This document shows, piece by piece, positions 58,232 to 64,000 of a stretch of DNA of 64,000 nt. Below the pieces are notes generated by a model, which had not been told where the DNA came from, did not search any database, and worked only from the letters and a program-made list of their open reading frames with translations. The position numbers were made by a program, and so were the translations under genes. The first letter of the stretch is position 1; each line of letters begins with the position of its first letter. Location: contig JACJWA010000001.1 of NCBI GenBank assembly GCA_020637395.1, forward strand, positions 310,001 through 374,000. The letters run 5' to 3'. The stretch is from Calditrichota bacterium (GTDB taxonomy: Bacteria; Electryoneota; RPQS01).

Positions 58232-59872
58232 CTATCGCGCCAGCAAGGACCTTCCGTCGCGCGGAACAAGAAACACCAGTCCAAGTGACTCGGCCAATGT
58301 CGGCACCAAATCCTCCGGCGCACAGAGATTTTCAGAGCGTCCGTGACCGAATTGCGTTCCCATCAAGAACAGCGGAACATGCAAATCATACTCGTTGCAT
58401 GATCCGTGATTGGCCGTTGTCACATCACTCTGCCAATAGGGAAGCGGCTGAATATAGGCGTCGCCGGATCGCCCGGGATAGTAGTTGTTCAACACGTGCG
58501 ACCGTAAGGTCGAATCCGAAATCGCTGTCACATCATTCAGGCTCATGGTCAGAACAACATCTTTGATTCCCGGTTGCCCGCGCAGCCAGTTCACCGCCTG
58601 AGTCGCGGTTTCGCGCAAATCGAGATGTGCGTGTGAGATCTCATCGCGGTCAAAACTCACGTCAGGAATTCCCAACTCCACCACAAACTCGCCCGACGCA
58701 TGCGCCTCCATATCCCCGCCGGCGGAAAGCGCAGTATTCACGTCAGCCTTCATTTGCTTGAAAGAGAATCTCCCGCCGATCCCTTCGGGAATCTTCGGTG
58801 ACTCAAACGGCGGGCAAACTCCGTGATCCGAAGTCAGCGCAAAAATGTAGTTTCCGTTCCCAACTGTGTGGTCGAGCAGCGTCAACAAATCTGCAATCAA
58901 TTTGTCCGTGCGCAACGTCATATCCAATATCTCTTGACTCAGCGGCCCGTAAGTGTGCCCGCATGCGTCGTTGCTGGAAAAGCTAATCCACAACAAGTCA
59001 GGAATAGTATCTCGTCCTATCGCCTCGTGGGCAATGCAAGTCCTCGCCAGACCGAACAGCCACTCATTGCCGAAGGGAGTCCCCCAAACCGCAGAGCTGA
59101 GCTTCTTGGAATCTGTCGAGTCAAAAGACGGCAAAGTCTTGGGCAGCACGTTGCTCAGCCCCGCATTGGTGCCGCGCTCCCACGGCACGTCGTCTATATC
59201 CGCGCGCGCATACGCTTCATCAGTCGCGAGCCTGTCCCACGTCTGCCCACCAAATCTGCTCAAGGTTGTGTTGTACTCCACGCACCACGGCGGAAGCGCG
59301 TTGCCGTAATATGTGCTGGTCTCAAACCTCAATTCACGACCTGCCCAAAGCGCGCCGTCGGGTGACTTGCCGCCCATCGCAATGGCCGCGCGATCTTTCA
59401 GCGACAAGCTCCAAATCTTGGCTTCCTTGCCGAATCGCTTTCGCCAGGCATCCGACAGCCCGTCCACCATCAGATTCTTCGGACAGCTTGAACTGCGGCT
59501 GCTGTCCGTCACACCTTCATCACTCACGCCATAAGTGTTTTCGCAGGCCACGCAGTACTGCTCGTCGCCTTCGCGAGTCCGCCAACCGTTTCCGACTATT
59601 CCATGTGCCTTCGGATCACAGCCCGTCGCAATCGTCGCATGACCCGGCCCGGTTTCCAGCACGCCGTGGCGATATCTGCACTCGGTGAAGAAAATCCCCT
59701 CCCGATCCAGCCGCTTGAAGCCATCTTCAGCAAACAGATCCATGTTGTCGGTGATCAAGCTGATCGGCAATTGATCAATCACCACTATTACAGTCAAAGG
59801 AGGAGCCGTTTGCGCCTGTGCACCCGCAATCGCCAGCATTACGACTGTTAGGAATAGACTAAAAACCTTCAT
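58232..59872 (-). CDS. PafA-type alkaline phosphatase / phosphodiesterase
   Basis: A 546-residue exported enzyme of the type I phosphodiesterase/alkaline phosphatase superfamily. It has a signal peptide, the metal Asp in 'VIVVIDQLP', the nucleophile Thr in 'LETGPGHATIATG' (near residue 75), 'AHGIVGNGW', metal ligands in 'SSNDACGHTYGP' and 'ALTSDHGVCPP', and a late His in 'ANHGSCNEYDLHVPLFLMG'. Thr as nucleophile and the overall length fit PafA-like phosphate-irrepressible monoesterases. It would release phosphate from organic esters outside the inner membrane. It is transcribed toward the array but ends at its own terminator. Confidence 0.88.
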   Translation of the reverse strand: MKVFSLFLTVVMLAIAGAQAQTAPPLTVIVVIDQLPISLITDNMDLFAEDGFKRLDREGIFFTECRYRHGVLETGPGHATIATGCDPKAHGIVGNGWRTREGDEQYCVACENTYGVSDEGVTDSSRSSSCPKNLMVDGLSDAWRKRFGKEAKIWSLSLKDRAAIAMGGKSPDGALWAGRELRFETSTYYGNALPPWCVEYNTTLSRFGGQTWDRLATDEAYARADIDDVPWERGTNAGLSNVLPKTLPSFDSTDSKKLSSAVWGTPFGNEWLFGLARTCIAHEAIGRDTIPDLLWISFSSNDACGHTYGPLSQEILDMTLRTDKLIADLLTLLDHTVGNGNYIFALTSDHGVCPPFESPKIPEGIGGRFSFKQMKADVNTALSAGGDMEAHASGEFVVELGIPDVSFDRDEISHAHLDLRETATQAVNWLRGQPGIKDVVLTMSLNDVTAISDSTLRSHVLNNYYPGRSGDAYIQPLPYWQSDVTTANHGSCNEYDLHVPLFLMGTQFGHGRSENLCAPEDLVPTLAESLGLVFLVPRDGRSLLAR

Positions 59873-59945
59873 GATTCAACACTTATGTTTCGCGCTTCTT
59901 TCTTAACTACCAGAGAATAGCAACTTCTCCAATGTGAGTCAAGCG

Positions 59946-59979
59946 CAAAAGAAAAGGCCGGGGAAACCCCGGCCTTTTT
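59946..59979 (-). terminator. Intrinsic terminator after the subtilisin-like protease gene
   Basis: A 12-bp stem, AAAAGGCCGGGG with CCCCGGCCTTTT, has an AAA loop. On the minus strand TTTTCTTTT follows it. It lies 18 nt past the protease stop. Confidence 0.88.
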
Positions 59980-59996
59980 CAGTCAACTGACAAAGC

Positions 59997-62900
59997 TTAC
60001 TTCAGCAGCAGCAACTTCTGAATCTGCGTGCCCAGCGTGGATTCCAGACGAGCGAAATAGACACCCGTCGCGGCGCGCGAAGCGTCCCACGTCGCATGAT
60101 AACGGCCCGCATCAAATCGCCCGTTCACCAGCACCGCCACCTGACGGCCCGTGATGTCGTAAATCCGCAAAGTCAAATCTGCGGACTGCGGCAAAGCAAA
60201 GTCGAGCGTGGTCGAAGGATTGAACGGATTCGGATAGGCCGGAGAAAGCACGAACTCCGTCGGCAAGCCCGCCGCATCGTCGGCGTCCAATCTCTCAACG
60301 ATCAAGGTGTCCGTCGGCAAGCTCTCGCCGCCGTCATACAACGCCGTCACCCAGTATAGATGGAAGCCATCCGTGAAAATGCGCGTGCGGTATTCAAGCG
60401 CATCCGTCGTGTCAATCGAAAGCAGGTCGTAGTAGATCACGTACCCCTGCAAGTCGTCCAATCCACCGGTGCTCGTCGGTGCATCCCAATTCATGAACAG
60501 CGAGTCTCCCGCCTGCGAGTAGTTCAAGTTCTGCGGAGAGTCGAGACGATAGATTTCCGCGTTCAGCGTGGACTGCTCATTCGTAACCACCGTGCCGGGA
60601 AGAGCAAGCTGCTCGTATCCCGGAATTCCTATCCGCAGCGTGCGCGGACCCGCGAACACATCCACGAACTGATACATGCCGTTCGCCGCCACATCAGCGG
60701 TCACATTGCCCAGACGCACGCCGTTCGGAACCGCCTGAGTCAGCGCGGGATGAGCCGTAATCGTTCCGGCCAATCCGCCTCGCGTGCGAACCGACGTGCG
60801 GGTCGTAAACAGTACCGCCACGCCTTCCTGAAGTTGGAACGCACTCGGAGCATGCACGGAGTTGTAATGCAGTTGCACTCCCATCAGCTCGTTCGGACTC
60901 TCGATGCCCACCGTCGCGAAATCCAGCATCTCAACCTTCTGATACGCGAACTTGATCTCGCAGTCGCCGCTCGGCGTCGGCCACACTTCCTGATCAAAAA
61001 TCTGAATCTGTCCGGTGAACTTATCACTCGGAGACAGCGCAAACGCGAAGTCGCGATACTCGATGACGAAAATTCCATTCGCGGCGTCATACTTCGTCAA
61101 CACCCTCGACGGAGTCTGCCCCGCCACGCGTGTAAGATCGTCCCAGTAGATCGCCAGCATGCCCGACGGCCCAGCTGGATTCGGAATCGGCGTGTTGTTC
61201 GCCCGGCGATCCGGCTCTTCTCCGCCCGGTGCTACCCAGCCGTTTTCATTGATCGTCACCGAGTCATAGCTGGATCCGTAGAAGCAGAACGAAAACGGCA
61301 TCTCGATGAAAGCTGAAACATTCTCGATGTCCAGCATCGTAACTTCCGTCGCGTTCGACATGTCCATCCACTCATAGTCCGAGGTGACTCCAAAATCGTA
61401 CCGTTCGTATCCTCGATAGCCGTACGCATCCGGTCCCGTCGGCTCCGAGTGCGGCGAGGAAAGTTGAATATCCGCGACGACCGTCTGTCCGGTCACCAAC
61501 GCAAAACTCGTATCCAGCGTGATGTCCTGGAATGTGATCTCGAAGTCATAGGTGTTGTCCCCCGGCAGCGTATAGCTGAACGTGCCGTCCGAACCGGTTT
61601 CCAGCGGACCCACCGGAATATCCTGCGGAGTCACTACTGCGCCTTCCACCGGAATATCTCCCGCGAGGTAGATTGTGCCATTCAGGTTCCCAGCGGCCAC
61701 AGGCGCGAGAGGAATATTCAGAGTCAGCGTGTCACCTTCGGCAATCGTCACGTTCGTCGTGAACTCACCGTAGCCGAACGCTGTTGCCGTGATCGTCATC
61801 TGCGAATCCGCGGGCATCGAAACTGCGTACATACCCTGCGCATTGGTCGTGCGGGCATAACCGTCACCCGCCTGCACACGTGCCCCGGAAATCGGTTGAC
61901 TGTTTTCTGCGTTCGTAACCTGGCCAACCAGCCAGCCGCGATTCGCGGAAATCAGCAGCACAGCTTCATATGCGTCCACAAAGCCGTGACCCGTGTTGTT
62001 GTCGTCTCCAGCCGGAGTATAGTCAATCGCCGTGGCCATCAGCGCGCTCTTGATTTCGCGCACATCCGCGTTCGGATTCGCTTCACGCATCAGAGCCACA
62101 ATTCCCGCCACGTGCGGCCCGGCCATCGAAGTGCCGGAGAAGTTCCCGTCGTAGCCGCCCGGTACGGACGAATAAACATTCACGCCCGGCGCGACCACTT
62201 CGGGCTTGATTGATGTGCCATCGCAATCGCTCGGACCGCGGCTTGAAAATCCGGCAATCGGATACGGGGCATTCGGAAAACTGCCTGCATCCACCGCACC
62301 AATTGAGAAAAACGTCACCGAGTCAATCGCCACATTCGCCGGACTGCGATGAGACGAGCCTTGAGGACCTTCGTTGCCCGCCGAAAACGTCACCACCGTG
62401 CCCGCAGTTTCACACGCAATGATGGATTCGTTCCAGAACTGATAGCAGTCCGGATAGCCCAACCCGCTGAAGACGCCCCACGAGTTCTGAATCACACTCG
62501 GCACGTCTTCAATCGTGTTCGGATTTCCGTCCGGATCCGCAAACCATTCGTAGCCCTGCAGAACGTCGCTGTCAAAATCTCCGCCGAATCCGCCGATCGC
62601 GTTCATCGCAATCCACTCCGCGCCCGGCGCAACACCGATCGTGTCAAACTGTGATCCCGGACCACCCGTGCCGCAAATTGTGCCCATCACGTGCGTGCCG
62701 TGACTGCCGCTTGCCGTCGGAAAGTTCGTTCCGCCGCCCAGCACATCCAGCCAGCACTCTTCGTGCGGTGCATGCGTGCCGCGCCACCGTGTGCCCAGCG
62801 CCTCATGGTTGCCGTCCACGCCAGTGTCCATATTCGCAACCAATACGCCCTGACCCGTGTAGCCCAATTCATACCACACGTCCGGCGCGCGAACTGCGTT

Positions 62901-63398
62901 CACACCCGGCGTGCGGTCATCCAACGGCTGACGCGGCTCGCGATCCTCACGGATCACGGGCTCAATCAGTTCTAATACCGGAATCGCTTCCGTCCACTGA
63001 ATCAAATCGTGCTTCACCAAATTCTCAAGGACGGATTTCCGGCCCTTCACGACCACGCAGTTCGTGATCCAATGCGGCGTGTAACCGTCAATTTCTCCGG
63101 CGGTGAGCAGCGCACCAAGTTCCGCCAACAGCGGCGGCTGAGTCTCGTTGGCCACACGCTGAAGCTCTTCCACCACGATCCGGTGGCGCTCCTGACGCGT
63201 CACGCGCATCTCCCGCAGCGTGATGTCCATTTCCCGCAAATCAACACGTTCCCAAAGATGAAAAATCGCGTTGACCGATTCATCCGGAGCAGCCTTGCTC
63301 CAGCGCTCCGCGAGATCCGGGGCAATTTCGCCCGCTCGCAGAGTCTGTGCGCCTAACAGGCACAGCAATGCCGGCAGGATCAACAGCGTACGTTTCAT
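59997..63398 (-). CDS. Secreted subtilisin-like (S8) protease with type IX-like sorting domain
   Basis: A 1133-residue exported protease. After a signal peptide and a propeptide-like region (to about residue 155) the S8 domain shows its triad: Asp in 'VLVANMDTGVDGNHE', His in 'GSHGTHVMGTICG' and Ser in 'FSGTSMAGPHVAGIVALM'. Two carboxypeptidase-regulatory-like or similar beta domains follow ('AENSQPISGARVQAGDG', 'LNGTIYLAGDIPVEGAVV'). Next come a large beta region with 'FCFYGSSYDSVTINENGWV' and an FN3-like segment ('QAGDSLFMNWDAP'). The C-terminal sorting domain has 'PAYPNPFNPSTTLDFALP' and ends 'QKLLLLK'. TAGGAG precedes the ATG. It might process surface proteins, but no target is shown by the sequence. 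Confidence 0.9.
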   Translation of the reverse strand: MKRTLLILPALLCLLGAQTLRAGEIAPDLAERWSKAAPDESVNAIFHLWERVDLREMDITLREMRVTRQERHRIVVEELQRVANETQPPLLAELGALLTAGEIDGYTPHWITNCVVVKGRKSVLENLVKHDLIQWTEAIPVLELIEPVIREDREPRQPLDDRTPGVNAVRAPDVWYELGYTGQGVLVANMDTGVDGNHEALGTRWRGTHAPHEECWLDVLGGGTNFPTASGSHGTHVMGTICGTGGPGSQFDTIGVAPGAEWIAMNAIGGFGGDFDSDVLQGYEWFADPDGNPNTIEDVPSVIQNSWGVFSGLGYPDCYQFWNESIIACETAGTVVTFSAGNEGPQGSSHRSPANVAIDSVTFFSIGAVDAGSFPNAPYPIAGFSSRGPSDCDGTSIKPEVVAPGVNVYSSVPGGYDGNFSGTSMAGPHVAGIVALMREANPNADVREIKSALMATAIDYTPAGDDNNTGHGFVDAYEAVLLISANRGWLVGQVTNAENSQPISGARVQAGDGYARTTNAQGMYAVSMPADSQMTITATAFGYGEFTTNVTIAEGDTLTLNIPLAPVAAGNLNGTIYLAGDIPVEGAVVTPQDIPVGPLETGSDGTFSYTLPGDNTYDFEITFQDITLDTSFALVTGQTVVADIQLSSPHSEPTGPDAYGYRGYERYDFGVTSDYEWMDMSNATEVTMLDIENVSAFIEMPFSFCFYGSSYDSVTINENGWVAPGGEEPDRRANNTPIPNPAGPSGMLAIYWDDLTRVAGQTPSRVLTKYDAANGIFVIEYRDFAFALSPSDKFTGQIQIFDQEVWPTPSGDCEIKFAYQKVEMLDFATVGIESPNELMGVQLHYNSVHAPSAFQLQEGVAVLFTTRTSVRTRGGLAGTITAHPALTQAVPNGVRLGNVTADVAANGMYQFVDVFAGPRTLRIGIPGYEQLALPGTVVTNEQSTLNAEIYRLDSPQNLNYSQAGDSLFMNWDAPTSTGGLDDLQGYVIYYDLLSIDTTDALEYRTRIFTDGFHLYWVTALYDGGESLPTDTLIVERLDADDAAGLPTEFVLSPAYPNPFNPSTTLDFALPQSADLTLRIYDITGRQVAVLVNGRFDAGRYHATWDASRAATGVYFARLESTLGTQIQKLLLLK

Positions 63399-63444
63399 GA
63401 TTCAACTCCTATTCGGTTGTCCGTCAAAGCAATCAGCCCAAATA

Positions 63445-64000
63445 CTATTTGTAGAACTTGGATATGTCTTCTTTCAAAATCGCGCGCGCTTCCGCATCCC
63501 AATAATTGCGCGCTTCGTACGAGGATTCAATCGGGTTAAACACCCACGTCGGCACCATGTCGTCGAGACTGGCCAGCAGTTTGTCCCGCGTCGACTCTCC
63601 CGTCAGATACGCCGCAATCGCCTGCACAATCGCATCATCCGGATAGGCGGCCAGTGCGTCGCGAATCACCATGTCCCGCACGCCGAGGCCGCTCAAGCCG
63701 TTCAGCCATTGCCGGTGAATCTCCACGCGGCCATTGCCCGGCGTCAGAAGCTCCGCTTCGTCAATCTGCGCCCGCGCTTCCTCCAGCCGTCCCGTCAGCA
63801 GCAGCATCCGCGCATATTCCAATCGCAGACCCACCACGCCGTTGCGCCGCTTCAAAGCCACTTGATACATCGAATCCGCCTGCTGAACTTTGCCCAGCCC
63901 GAACAGCGCACCGGCATAGCCCCGCAGCGCTGTGTCATCCGTGCCCCGCTCCGCCAGCACAACACGATAATTTACGACAGCTTCACCATAATTTCCAGTC
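63445..64000 (-). CDS. TPR-repeat protein, C-terminal part (5' partial)
   Basis: The frame stays open to the end of the window, so the start lies beyond 64000. The visible 184 or so codons show tetratricopeptide-type helices, for example 'LRGYAGALFGLGKVQQADSM' followed by 'RLEYARMLLLTGRLEEARAQ'. These usually serve as protein-interaction scaffolds. The C-terminus after about 63600 is no longer clearly TPR. It ends 46 nt before the protease gene and may be co-transcribed with it. Function is unknown. Confidence 0.72.
   Translation of the reverse strand, partial: TGNYGEAVVNYRVVLAERGTDDTALRGYAGALFGLGKVQQADSMYQVALKRRNGVVGLRLEYARMLLLTGRLEEARAQIDEAELLTPGNGRVEIHRQWLNGLSGLGVRDMVIRDALAAYPDDAIVQAIAAYLTGESTRDKLLASLDDMVPTWVFNPIESSYEARNYWDAEARAILKEDISKFYK

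Overview
The window reads as a chromosomal segment of an aerobic heterotroph with an outer membrane. The likely placement is the FCB (Fibrobacteres-Chlorobi-Bacteroidetes) side of the tree, perhaps one of its uncultured candidate phyla. This rests on alternative complex III next to an A2-type haem-copper oxidase, three secreted proteins with C-terminal 'YPNPFNP' type IX-like sorting domains, a TonB-dependent receptor, and many signal-peptide proteins. No rRNA, tRNA or CRISPR array was seen, so the taxonomy is an inference.

Layout. 1-11722 (+) is a respiratory block: the 3' part of actB, then actC, actD, actE, actF, a membrane-anchored dihaem cytochrome c, ctaC, ctaD, ctaA (haem A synthase), ctaB (haem O synthase), ctaG (Cox11-like CuB assembly), a 49-residue membrane protein and ctaE, closed by a strong terminator. 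Together they take electrons from quinol to cytochrome c to O2 and also make haem A and deliver copper. 12027-13860 holds a secreted thioredoxin-fold protein and a lipoprotein. 14003-17382 (-) is a likely metal-handling cluster: a double TRASH/YHS-like protein, a TonB receptor and a protein with repeated DCCGGG motifs. 17598-24390 (+) holds a winged-helix replication-type protein, then secreted enzymes (PQQ-type sugar dehydrogenase, BNR-repeat protein, GH18 chitinase-like) and a small surface-repeat protein. 25478-32655 (+) holds 2-oxoacid dehydrogenase E1alpha and E1beta, an AbrB-Doc toxin-antitoxin pair lodged before E2, a sorted secreted protein, a DUF4846 protein and a lipoate ligase-like protein. 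34752-40860 (+) is a CoA-ester catabolic cluster (thioesterase, EthD-like, three crotonase-fold enzymes, aldehyde dehydrogenase, NmrA-like) interrupted by a HicBA pair whose HicA is frameshifted.

40933-58003 (-) is the most remarkable part: seven consecutive paralogous genes of 614 to 877 codons, closely spaced. Each encodes a signal peptide, a conserved 'NYQG' N-terminal domain, 20 to 36 repeats of about 15 residues (a YadA-head-like beta-roll pattern), and a C-terminal peptidase S74 / intramolecular chaperone domain ending in a coiled coil. The paralogues are mosaic and show recent internal duplication. Four contiguous members have Cys in place of the Ser expected at the self-cleavage site. 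A small secreted protein ends the likely operon. Upstream lie a PafA-type phosphatase, a sorted subtilisin-like protease and a partial TPR protein.

Secreted proteins here carry two different C-terminal modules: the 'YPNPFNP' type and an FN3-like module of about 80 residues shared by otherwise unrelated enzymes. Short intergenic repeats of at least three families also recur.
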